A DNA stretch of 38,191 bases, from assembly GCA_959604355.1 (NCBI GenBank), contig CAUHAO010000017.1, forward strand, positions 1-38,191, given 5' to 3'. This stretch comes from an uncultured Eubacteriales bacterium. GTDB lineage: Bacteria > Bacillota > Clostridia > Oscillospirales > UBA644. Each line of letters begins with the position of its first letter. The first letter of the stretch is position 1. The notes beneath the pieces are model-generated. The model saw only the letters and a list, made by a program, of their open reading frames with translations, ran no database searches and was not told the origin of the DNA. The translations under genes and the position numbers were made by a program. This document shows, piece by piece, positions 7,686-15,504 of this stretch.

Positions 7686-9434
7686 TCATTTCAGTATAAG
7701 TTTCGGCTCAAAGATGCTGCACACCTTGTAGGATATATAATCGTCGTCGAGACGGGCAAGCAGATGACCGAACATTTTATTACTCTGCGCGGAATGTTTG
7801 AGTCGGATGATGTTGTCGATTATCAGTTTCGCTCCCGGTGTTTCGATGCTCTTATAAAGGATGTCTTCTTTACGGAAGTATATTCTGATTTTCCTTGTGC
7901 ATGGCGTTTCCATGAATGCGATATTAATTTTAATTACGAGGTTATCATCCTCGTCATGCGCAAAACTGCCAATCGTAGCGATCTCATAAGGGTCCCCGTT
8001 TATATCGACCGTCGCACGCTCGGGAAGATCGAACCCTATCGGCACGACATGGATATCATCTTTTTCGGCAAATAGCAGATAAAACTTATCTTTCTCGATT
8101 TTGAACGATATCGATGAAAGGCCTTTTGAATAGTTGTTGTCTATTGCTTGCATCATAACAGGAAACAGTCCGAACGCGTTTTCGTCGGATTCAGTTTTCC
8201 ATATTCGGCCGCTGACGGCAGAGCATTCAACGGGGAGATCGGATTTTTTCTTATGAAAAATTTCCTTGAAAGTCCTTTTGACGTTCGGCTCATAGTATGA
8301 CATGGAATGCTCTGTAAGTTCAAGTTTTCGGTATTCTTCGAAATTATTTTCAAGCGGCGTGTTGAAAGGCTCGGAAAAATACTTGTTTGCTATCTTAAAA
8401 TAGTTGCTCTGCTGGAAGAGCTCTTCATTACCCGCATTCGTTACGAGAAGTATTCCGGAATCTTTGAACCCGAGAACATTTTGTCCCAGCATGCCGTTGA
8501 AAAGGAATGAGTTATTGTATCTGCCGACCCATATTTGATAGCCGTAATTATACGCCCCGTAAGTTTTCGGGGGTTCCGCGTGCGCCTGCGTTGCCTCGTC
8601 TATCCATTCTTCGGATACTATACGTTTCCCGTTCCAAATTCCGCGCTGGAGCACGAGCTGCCCTATTTTTGCTATATCTTCAGGGCGGATAAAAAGACCC
8701 CAGCCTCCTTTTTCGATTCCCTCAGGCGATTTTTCCCAATAAATATCTGTTATTCCCAGAGGCGAGAACAAACGCTCTTCAAGAAAATCTGTAAGGCTTT
8801 GTCCTGAAACAGTTTTAACAATCGCGGAAAGCATATATGTGTTGAGGCTGTTGTAGTTAAAAGTTTTTCCGATTTCTCCGACGACCATGGAATTCAGGAA
8901 TGACTTTATCCACTCCTGCGATGTCATGCATTCCGCCTCATTGAAAACGATTCCGCTTGTCATTGTAAGCAGATGCTTTACCGTAAGATCTTTAAGTGTA
9001 ACAAAGGCGAGGGGAGGCATATATGCCTCAAATATTTTTCTGATTTTTTCATTTATATCGAGCTTACCTTCATCAACGAGCATTCCTATGGCCAGGGATG
9101 TTATGCTTTTACACGCCGAAAAAGTAGTTTTCCATATTTTGCTGTCCTGAAGGCCGAAAGATGTCTCGGATAAGACTCTTCCATGACGCATAATCAGCAC
9201 GTTATGCATATCGAGAGTAGGGTCGTCATTCAGCTCGTTAAGAAAGTTTCTTATATGCCGAGACGGAATGTTTTCTTCTTCGGGCATACATCTTGGCAGC
9301 CGTTGCGAACTGTTTTCGTTTGAATAAAATACGGGTTTACCCGGGCAAAAAGATATGATCGGAGATGTCGGTTTTTTGTTATCAAAGAATTTTAATACAA
9401 GGTCGAGCGTTTTATTTAGATTTGTGATGTTCAT
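7686..9434 (-). CDS. Serine beta-lactamase-fold hydrolase (class C / EstB type) with C-terminal extension
   Basis: 582 residues. The penicillin-binding/beta-lactamase-like domain (about 75-345) has the nucleophile motif SACK (Ser106, Lys109), the second motif YNS at 194-196 in FNYNSLNTY, LLTMTSG (155-161) and a GMLGQ element (314-318) in place of the KTG triad. These features suit an esterase, D-aminopeptidase or carboxypeptidase-like hydrolase rather than a true antibiotic-resistance enzyme. About 230 further residues form a separate, mostly beta-type domain I do not recognise. No signal peptide is visible, so the protein appears cytoplasmic, which is unusual for this fold. The start is supported by GGAGGG (9440-9445). 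Substrate is unknown. Confidence 0.82.
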   Translation of the reverse strand: MNITNLNKTLDLVLKFFDNKKPTSPIISFCPGKPVFYSNENSSQRLPRCMPEEENIPSRHIRNFLNELNDDPTLDMHNVLIMRHGRVLSETSFGLQDSKIWKTTFSACKSITSLAIGMLVDEGKLDINEKIRKIFEAYMPPLAFVTLKDLTVKHLLTMTSGIVFNEAECMTSQEWIKSFLNSMVVGEIGKTFNYNSLNTYMLSAIVKTVSGQSLTDFLEERLFSPLGITDIYWEKSPEGIEKGGWGLFIRPEDIAKIGQLVLQRGIWNGKRIVSEEWIDEATQAHAEPPKTYGAYNYGYQIWVGRYNNSFLFNGMLGQNVLGFKDSGILLVTNAGNEELFQQSNYFKIANKYFSEPFNTPLENNFEEYRKLELTEHSMSYYEPNVKRTFKEIFHKKKSDLPVECSAVSGRIWKTESDENAFGLFPVMMQAIDNNYSKGLSSISFKIEKDKFYLLFAEKDDIHVVPIGFDLPERATVDINGDPYEIATIGSFAHDEDDNLVIKINIAFMETPCTRKIRIYFRKEDILYKSIETPGAKLIIDNIIRLKHSAQSNKMFGHLLARLDDDYISYKVCSIFEPKLILK

Positions 9435-9466
9435 TTATGCCCTCCGTGTAAAGTTTTGAGGAATGC

Positions 9467-9495
9467 TTGAAATAATGATAAAAATGTAGTATAAT
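9467..9495 (+). promoter_or_regulatory. Sigma-A-type promoter for manA
   Basis: TTGAAA (9467-9472), 17-base spacer, TATAAT (9490-9495). The predicted start near 9502 leaves a leader of only about a dozen bases before the ATG at 9515. Confidence 0.7.
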
Positions 9496-9514
9496 TCTAT
9501 CGGTGGTGAATTCT

Positions 9515-10447
9515 ATGTATATTACCAGGCTTGAGCCCTCATATAAAACGACTTTGTGGGGCGGGGACAAACTTTCTTCTTTGTTGGGAAAGAAATGCAC
9601 TGTGTCGACGGGGGAAAGTTGGGAACTGTCGTGTCATCCTTCGGGATTATGTCGTATTGCAGATGGGAAATACGCCGGAATGTATTTATCGGATGTCCTT
9701 AAGAAAGATCCGGCAGCTGTTGGGAAATGCGGAAATACAGCAGACGGGTTTCCTTTGTTGGTCAAGTTTATTGATGCGACTAAAGATTTGTCAGTACAGG
9801 TGCATCCTTCGGATGAATATGCGCTTAAAAACGGGCTTGGTCACGGAAAGACCGAAATGTGGTATATAATAGAAGCCGAAGAGGGCGCGAGGATAGGATG
9901 TGGCTTTAAAAGAAACGTCTCGGAAAACGAGATCGTCGGCGCGGCACGTTCGGGAAAACTCGAAGAGCTGATAAATTATATTCCCGTAAAAGCGGGAGAC
10001 GCCGTGATGATCAGCGCAGGAACTGTACATTGTATAGGTTCGGGAATCGTTCTTGCGGAGATACAGCAAAGCAGCGATATCACTTACAGATTGTATGATT
10101 ACAGACGTTTGGATGCGAACGGAAAGCTTAGAACTGTCGATCTTGAACACGGGGTAGAATGTGCTGATAAATGCCGATATCAGGGGAGTGTTATGCATAC
10201 CGACGTTGCGGAAAACAGTATTAAAAATATTTTCAGCTGCCCATACTTTAATGTAGATCTCGTAAATGTAACCGTAAAAATGAACCTGCCGACGCACCGG
10301 AATTTTGTTTCTCTTTCAGTCGTTGACGGTAAAGGGAAGATAAATGATCTTGATATATCCGCCGGCACAACGGTGTTTATTCCGGCAGGAACGGAAGGCG
10401 TTCATATCTTCGGTAGTTTTACGGCACTTTCGGCATATATAAAATAA
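9515..10447 (+). CDS. manA: Mannose-6-phosphate isomerase, class I (ManA)
   Basis: 310 residues from the ATG at 9515. A GTG at 9503 is in frame, but it coincides with the predicted transcription start and lacks an SD, whereas GGTGG (9502-9506) sits 8 bases before 9515. Family marks are LEPSYKTTLWGG near the N-terminus, DLSVQVHPSDEYA (zinc ligands Gln and His), GKTEMWYII (Glu ligand), AGTVHCIGSG (His ligand) and DITYRLYDYRR with the active-site Arg. The enzyme interconverts mannose-6-phosphate and fructose-6-phosphate in the cytoplasm, linking mannose use or nucleotide-mannose synthesis to glycolysis. It is divergent from the beta-lactamase-fold gene. Confidence 0.93.
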   Translation: MYITRLEPSYKTTLWGGDKLSSLLGKKCTVSTGESWELSCHPSGLCRIADGKYAGMYLSDVLKKDPAAVGKCGNTADGFPLLVKFIDATKDLSVQVHPSDEYALKNGLGHGKTEMWYIIEAEEGARIGCGFKRNVSENEIVGAARSGKLEELINYIPVKAGDAVMISAGTVHCIGSGIVLAEIQQSSDITYRLYDYRRLDANGKLRTVDLEHGVECADKCRYQGSVMHTDVAENSIKNIFSCPYFNVDLVNVTVKMNLPTHRNFVSLSVVDGKGKINDLDISAGTTVFIPAGTEGVHIFGSFTALSAYIK

Positions 10448-10453
10448 ACGCGA

Positions 10454-10501
10454 CCTTCGGAGCATATAGTATATTTGAAAATAGTGCTCCGGAGGTTTTT
10501 T
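10454..10501 (+). terminator. Intrinsic terminator of manA whose 3' stem carries the dacF SD
   Basis: CCTTCGGAGCA (10454-10464) pairs with TGCTCCGGAGG (10485-10495): 11 pairs including one G-U, with a 20-base loop. Six T residues follow (10496-10501), and the ATG of the next gene begins at 10502. The last five bases of the stem, GGAGG, are that gene's ribosome binding site. Confidence 0.75.
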
Positions 10502-11629
10502 ATGCGCAGGCTTATTATAACCGAACTTGTAATATCGATAATTTTTCTTATATGCGTTCCTTTATCTGCCGAAAAAGATGCAATAAGCGCGAAATCCGCT
10601 ATTGTGATTGAGGCGACGACGGGTATCGTTCTTTATGAGAAGGATCCCGATACCGTACGGCCAATGGCAAGTACGACAAAAATAATGACCGCGATGTTGG
10701 CCATTGAAAACGGAGCGCTTGATGATGTGTATACGGTTTCTGCCGCGGCGGAAGCTGTTGCCGGGTCTCAGTTGGGACTGCTCGCGGGACAAAGGATCTC
10801 GCTTGAAGATCTTTTATATATGTTGATGCTTAAGAGCGGCAACGATGCAGCCGTGACGATTGCAGAGGGAATAGCCGGGAGTGAAAGCGCGTTCGTCGCT
10901 ATGATGAATGCGAAAGCGGCCCAAATCGGATGTGCGAATACCTGTTTCATGAATTCTAACGGAATGCCTGCTGAGGGACATCATACTACGGCGCGCGAAC
11001 TGGCGATGATTGCAGCTGAAGCTTATAAAAACGAGGTTTTCCGGGGTATAGTCTCCACGAAAATAAAGAGGCTTGACAGCTATTTCGGACTTTCCGTGAA
11101 AAATTCGAATAAACTTCTGACTATGTATGAGTATGCCTGCGGCATGAAAACGGGATTCACAAAAGAGGCCGGAAGGTGCCTTGTGTCAGCGGCCGAAAAG
11201 GACGGAGTGACATTGATCATAGTGACGCTCGGCGACCCCAACGACTGGGACGATCACATTAAATTATTTGATGCCTGTTTTGCCTGTGTGGAAAAAACAG
11301 TTCTTTTTGACACGGGAAAATACACCGCGGTGAGATCTGTGCTTAACGGAGATACACGCTGTCGCATGATAAACAATGAGCCGATATACGGACTCGCAAT
11401 CTCGGGAAAGAAAATCAATTTCGAATACAGGGAGAATATTTCTCCCGCAATATTTGCCCCAATAACAGCAGGTGAAACATGTGGGAGCGTAAGCTTATAT
11501 TATAATGGTAAAAAAGTGTCCGAATATCTGCTGTCCGCGGCGGAAACGGTTGCCGAAAAAGAGATAGAGGTTTCTGTGATGAAAATATTTTTAATACGTC
11601 TCAGAAATTTTATTCAGAAGATTATTTGA
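10502..11629 (+). CDS. dacF: D-alanyl-D-alanine carboxypeptidase (DacF / PBP5 type)
   Basis: 375 residues from the ATG at 10502; an upstream in-frame TTG (10475) lies inside the terminator loop and lacks an SD. A signal peptide covers about residues 1-23. The three active-site motifs are complete: STTK (Ser57, Lys60), SGN (112-114) and KTGFT (216-220). A PBP5-type beta-rich domain follows (about 260-350), and the last 15 residues (MKIFLIRLRNFIQKII) can form the amphipathic helix that tethers such enzymes to the outer membrane face. It removes the terminal D-Ala from peptidoglycan pentapeptides; the DacF subtype often acts in sporulation. Its 3' end overlaps the convergent GT2 gene by 8 bases. 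Confidence 0.92.
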   Translation: MRRLIITELVISIIFLICVPLSAEKDAISAKSAIVIEATTGIVLYEKDPDTVRPMASTTKIMTAMLAIENGALDDVYTVSAAAEAVAGSQLGLLAGQRISLEDLLYMLMLKSGNDAAVTIAEGIAGSESAFVAMMNAKAAQIGCANTCFMNSNGMPAEGHHTTARELAMIAAEAYKNEVFRGIVSTKIKRLDSYFGLSVKNSNKLLTMYEYACGMKTGFTKEAGRCLVSAAEKDGVTLIIVTLGDPNDWDDHIKLFDACFACVEKTVLFDTGKYTAVRSVLNGDTRCRMINNEPIYGLAISGKKINFEYRENISPAIFAPITAGETCGSVSLYYNGKKVSEYLLSAAETVAEKEIEVSVMKIFLIRLRNFIQKII

Positions 11630-12749
11630 AAACGAATTTTCTCTGAAATAAATAATTGATAAAGAAAAAGGATATTTCGACTATCAGTTTGGCGAGCAGA
11701 AGCGGCATCCAATGTATATGGCTTACCAGCATTATACATGTATATGATGCGGTTGCCGTTATAGCTACCGACATATAATACTTAAGAACAGACTTTGCCG
11801 TGTGGCCTTTTTGCTTGAATACCAGTTTTTTATTCAAAATGAAATTACATAAGGCCGAACATACTCTTGCGCCCAAATACGCAATTAGTATATCAATCGG
11901 CGCGTCCGGCGAGAACAACAGGCTCTCTGCGGAAGATCTGTTGCCGAAAAGCTCCGGAAAAGACATCCCGGGGTTTAGCAGCCATAGAATTATGCAGAAA
12001 ATAATATAGTCTATCAGGAACGATACGAAGGAAGTTGAAATGAATTTGAAAAAGCGTTTATATATTCTCAGAGAGTCCCTGACGGGATGAAAATGCGAGC
12101 TGGCGTTTTTGTCTATATAGACAGTATTTATCGGGATCTCTTTAATCTCTATATTCTCGCTTGCGCAGAAAAAGAGCATATTCATTTCAAACTCGTATCT
12201 GTCACCTTCGAGGTCTATAAATCTTTCCATGTTTTCGCGTGATATTCCCCGAAGTCCCGTCTGAGTGTCTCGAACTCTTGCTCCCGATGAAAATTGGAAC
12301 AGTTTACTTGTTATGGTGTTTCCTATGCGGCTTTTAAGCGGGACTTTGACGGAATTTTCTTTATCATCAACGGCCGACCATTCGGAAAACCGAGAGCCGA
12401 GGTATACTGCTTGCGGATACTTTTCGAGTTCTGTCGCTATTTTGAGTATATCTTCAGGCAAATGCTGTCCGTCGCTGTCCGCAGTTACTACTCCGGAACA
12501 GTCGGGAAGAGCTGAAAGTATATATTTGAACGCGGTTTTCAAGGCACGGCCTTTTCCGAGGTTTACATCATGATGAATTACGGTGCAGCCGTCAATCTTT
12601 TCGCATGTCTCAAATATGCCCATAAGATCGGGACGACTTCCGTCGTCGACGACAATGACAGCACAAAAACCTATCGGAACGAGGTCTTTAACAAGTTGTA
12701 CGAGCTTGCCGTCAGGCTGATACGCAGGAATAACGATTGCTGTGTTCAT
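11622..12749 (-). CDS. Fusion of a GT2 (DPM1-like) glycosyltransferase with a GtrA-like membrane domain
   Basis: 375 residues. Residues 1-225 are a family-2 glycosyltransferase: AIVIPAYQPDG, VVDDGS (33-38), GKGRALKTAF and the metal-binding ADSDGQH (90-96). The C-terminal third is a GtrA-like domain with four hydrophobic segments (about 228-258, 286-305, 322-345 and 348-368). It contains the repeated signature NFILNKKLVF and NYLFQRKFVF. Such fusions transfer a sugar to a polyprenyl-phosphate carrier and may flip the product, feeding cell-wall or teichoic-acid glycosylation. Donor sugar unknown. GGAG lies about 8 bases upstream of the ATG. Confidence 0.88.
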   Translation of the reverse strand: MNTAIVIPAYQPDGKLVQLVKDLVPIGFCAVIVVDDGSRPDLMGIFETCEKIDGCTVIHHDVNLGKGRALKTAFKYILSALPDCSGVVTADSDGQHLPEDILKIATELEKYPQAVYLGSRFSEWSAVDDKENSVKVPLKSRIGNTITSKLFQFSSGARVRDTQTGLRGISRENMERFIDLEGDRYEFEMNMLFFCASENIEIKEIPINTVYIDKNASSHFHPVRDSLRIYKRFFKFISTSFVSFLIDYIIFCIILWLLNPGMSFPELFGNRSSAESLLFSPDAPIDILIAYLGARVCSALCNFILNKKLVFKQKGHTAKSVLKYYMSVAITATASYTCIMLVSHIHWMPLLLAKLIVEISFFFINYLFQRKFVFK

Positions 12750-12885
12750 TTTTGATACTCCGGATTATACTTATATTAATCTTTAAAGAAAAAGTCTGAT
12801 TGTCTTTCCTGAAAATTCATGATTTAATTATATCACATTCAATGTGAAAAATCAATATCATAAATTAAATTGCTTTAATTTTTGC

Positions 12886-12914
12886 TTGACAATAAAGTAC
12901 ATTTTTGATATAAT
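12886..12914 (+). promoter_or_regulatory. Full-consensus sigma-A promoter for ppiB and probably the first beta-helix gene
   Basis: TTGACA (12886-12891), 17-base spacer, TATAAT (12909-12914): both hexamers and the spacing match consensus exactly. Confidence 0.8.
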
Positions 12915-12953
12915 ATAAAAAACTATTTTATTCTGTTGAAGGAGTAGTACGAA

Positions 12954-13424
12954 ATGATAAGAATTGAAATGATGAACGGTGATGTGATAAAGGTCGAGCT
13001 TGATCCTGTAAATGCTCCCGAAACTGTCGCGAATTTTGAAAAGCTCGCTTCTGAGGGATTTTACGACGGCTTGATATTTCATCGGGTTATAAAAGATTTT
13101 ATGATACAGGGTGGAGATCCGCTCGGAACGGGAATGGGCGGCTCAAAGCAAAACATTAAGGGTGAGTTTCTCGCAAACGGTGTCAAGAATCTCATTTCCC
13201 ACAAGAGAGGCACTATTTCCATGGCGCGTGCAATGGATTTCAACTCCGCAAGTTCGCAGTTTTTCATTGTTCATAAAGACGCTCTGTATCTTGACGGTCA
13301 GTATGCCGCATTCGGCAAGGTCGTTGAGGGGATGGATGCCGTAGACCGTATTGCCGAGACAGAGACCGATTATGCAGACCGTCCGATAGAAGAACAGAAG
13401 ATAAAAACGATTACTGTCATTTGA
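12954..13424 (+). CDS. ppiB: Cyclophilin-type peptidyl-prolyl cis-trans isomerase
   Basis: 156 residues, a single minimal cyclophilin domain. Active-site elements are present: FYDGLIFHRVIKDFMIQGGD with the catalytic Arg in FHR, GTISMARA, NSASSQFFI and LDGQYAAFGKV. There is no signal peptide, so it should act on cytoplasmic proteins. The SD AAGGAG lies 9 bases before the ATG. The next gene, an exported beta-helix protein, starts only 13 bases after its stop with no terminator between them, so they are likely co-transcribed from the consensus promoter at 12886. No functional link between them is evident. Confidence 0.94.
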   Translation: MIRIEMMNGDVIKVELDPVNAPETVANFEKLASEGFYDGLIFHRVIKDFMIQGGDPLGTGMGGSKQNIKGEFLANGVKNLISHKRGTISMARAMDFNSASSQFFIVHKDALYLDGQYAAFGKVVEGMDAVDRIAETETDYADRPIEEQKIKTITVI

Positions 13425-13437
13425 CGGGAGATATATT

Positions 13438-15417
13438 ATGCCGCTGAAAAAACTTTTTGTTGCTGTCCTTTGCGTTTTCATGTTTTTGGGTATGACGATG
13501 TCAGGAGGGCTGCGATTTGACGCAAGTTCTGAGGTGGCTTTTTATGTGTCTGAAAACGGGTCTGATAAAAACGACGGTTCTCAGGAATCCCCGTTTGCGA
13601 CGATTGAAGCCGCCAGAATGGCAATACGAGATCTGAAAGATCGCTCGAGCCTTCCGAAGGAAAATATTACGGTTTATATTTCCGCGGGAACATATGTGCT
13701 TACGGACCCCGTCGTTTTTGATGAATACGATTCGGGAAATGAAAACTGCACAATAGTATACAGGTCATATAACGGCACGGTAAATATTATAGGCGGACAT
13801 GTACTGGACAATTCTTTATTCAGGCATCTTACGGCGGAAGAACAGCAACTTTTCAACTCCGATGCTTCCAAAGAGAACATACTTGTCGCGGATATAAGCG
13901 ATTATAGGATATTTTCGGATGCGAAATATTACGAAAATATCCAGAAGGTCACATATAACGGAAAATCCATGACTGCGGGGCGCTGGCCCGAAGAAGGATT
14001 TATTTCCGTTTCGCGCTCCACGGAGGCATCCCTTAACAAACTCAAGTCCGAGTATGAAGGTCTTGAAGGGGCGTGGTGTGTCGGTTACATGAGTAACAGC
14101 TATTCCTTTGATACGAAAAAGCTTACAGAGGAATTCGAACTGGAAAACGGACATAAAGTTGCTTTTTCCAATATTCTGCAACAGGTAGATACTCCTTATG
14201 AGTATTACATAGATGCCGAAAACGGTAAGCTATATATTTACCCTGATGAAAGCTTTAATACAGCCCGTATAATCCTTACCGAAAACAGCAAGGGCCTGAT
14301 ATCCGGATATGCAAGCCATATCTCGTTTGTGGGGCTTGATTATTCTGACACCACGGGAAAAGGACTTTTGATTCACGGTGATAATATAACGGTAGATTCA
14401 TGCAAATTTTACGCAATATCTGATTGGGCTGTCTCCTGCAAGGGAAAATGCAATACCGTCAGTAACTGCACTCTGTATGACCTGGGAAATGGCGGAATAG
14501 ATCTTTCGGGCGGCTCTTCTCAGACACTCTATCCTTCAAGAAGTTATATTTACAATAACAATATAGACGACTTCGCAAAATATACAAAAACATATTCTCC
14601 GGGTATCCAGGTAAACGGAAACGGGTTTGTCGTATCTCATAATGAAGTGACAAATTCTCCGCATGAAGCGATAGAGTACGGCGGTTCGGACCTTTTGTTT
14701 GAGTATAACGAAATCGGATACGCTTGCCTTGAAACAGGGGATGCCGGCGCTATATACGCAGGACGGCGGTGGAATTGGAATAACTGTATTTTCCGATACA
14801 ATTATATCCATCATATCGGTCGTGATATGGGCGGACCGAGCGCGATTTACTGGGATGACGCTCTTTCGGGGCAGATCGCTTACGGGAACGTAATTTACAG
14901 CACATATAACAAGGGGTTCCATATAGGCGGCGGCAGAAACAATAAAGTCTACAACAACATAATCATAGATGCCGGCGAACAGGCTATCTCATATGACGCG
15001 CGTGCTGCCGGAACAGACTGGGGCAGCGGGCTTGCGGTTTATCCGACAAGTGCAACATGGGAGCAACTGAAACTACAGCCGTATAAATCCCGGCTGTGGC
15101 AGTCGAGATTCCCGGTTCTTGCGCTGATGAAAGAAACCAGGTCCAGAAGTTTATCCGATTTCGACGTCAGCGGGAATAACGCATACAGTGTTGTCAAAGA
15201 CAATGTTTTTTGCGCCTGTAAAAGCTCTTTTTATATAGGAGCACCGTTGCTTTCTCTGAGCACAGTCAAAGAAAATATAGTTTTTGACTCGCTAAACGAT
15301 GTAAAGTTTGTCGACTATCTCAGTGAAAATTTCGGATTACGCGAAGACTCCCCGATATTCTATTATCTAGATGCCTTTGAAGACATTCCTTTTGACGAAA
15401 TCGGTAATATTGACTAA
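13438..15417 (+). CDS. Secreted right-handed beta-helix protein 1 (glycosidase-like)
   Basis: 659 residues with a signal peptide (about 1-29). The mature protein starts with FYVSENGSDKNDGS and PFATIEAARMAIRDL, the standard opening of parallel beta-helix carbohydrate-active proteins. A helix cap with an inserted domain follows (about 130-290), then beta-helix coils rich in Asn and Gly (about 290-520). Two acidic motifs shared with its paralogs stand out: ETGDAGAIY (432-440) and IYWDDALSG (470-478), then HIGGGRNN. They fit active-site positions in beta-helix glycoside hydrolases (GH120/GH141-like), but the family is not certain. There is no membrane anchor. It probably acts on extracellular polysaccharide. 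First of five exported proteins; SD GGGAG (13426-13430) lies 7 bases upstream. Confidence 0.8.
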   Translation: MPLKKLFVAVLCVFMFLGMTMSGGLRFDASSEVAFYVSENGSDKNDGSQESPFATIEAARMAIRDLKDRSSLPKENITVYISAGTYVLTDPVVFDEYDSGNENCTIVYRSYNGTVNIIGGHVLDNSLFRHLTAEEQQLFNSDASKENILVADISDYRIFSDAKYYENIQKVTYNGKSMTAGRWPEEGFISVSRSTEASLNKLKSEYEGLEGAWCVGYMSNSYSFDTKKLTEEFELENGHKVAFSNILQQVDTPYEYYIDAENGKLYIYPDESFNTARIILTENSKGLISGYASHISFVGLDYSDTTGKGLLIHGDNITVDSCKFYAISDWAVSCKGKCNTVSNCTLYDLGNGGIDLSGGSSQTLYPSRSYIYNNNIDDFAKYTKTYSPGIQVNGNGFVVSHNEVTNSPHEAIEYGGSDLLFEYNEIGYACLETGDAGAIYAGRRWNWNNCIFRYNYIHHIGRDMGGPSAIYWDDALSGQIAYGNVIYSTYNKGFHIGGGRNNKVYNNIIIDAGEQAISYDARAAGTDWGSGLAVYPTSATWEQLKLQPYKSRLWQSRFPVLALMKETRSRSLSDFDVSGNNAYSVVKDNVFCACKSSFYIGAPLLSLSTVKENIVFDSLNDVKFVDYLSENFGLREDSPIFYYLDAFEDIPFDEIGNID

Positions 15418-15446
15418 TTGACACTCCGACGAAAATGTGATATACT
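15418..15446 (+). promoter_or_regulatory. Strong sigma-A-type promoter for the second beta-helix gene and downstream genes
   Basis: TTGACA (15418-15423), 17-base spacer, TATACT (15441-15446). The -35 box starts at the base directly after the TAA stop of the first beta-helix gene. Confidence 0.75.
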
Positions 15447-15504
15447 ATTCAAAGAAGGAATAACGCCATTTCCGGCATCCAATAATTTCACGGAGGCATG
15501 AATT

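Noticed and set aside
9496..9514. Leader or riboswitch upstream of manA
   Set aside because: The predicted leader is about a dozen bases, too short for any structured element.
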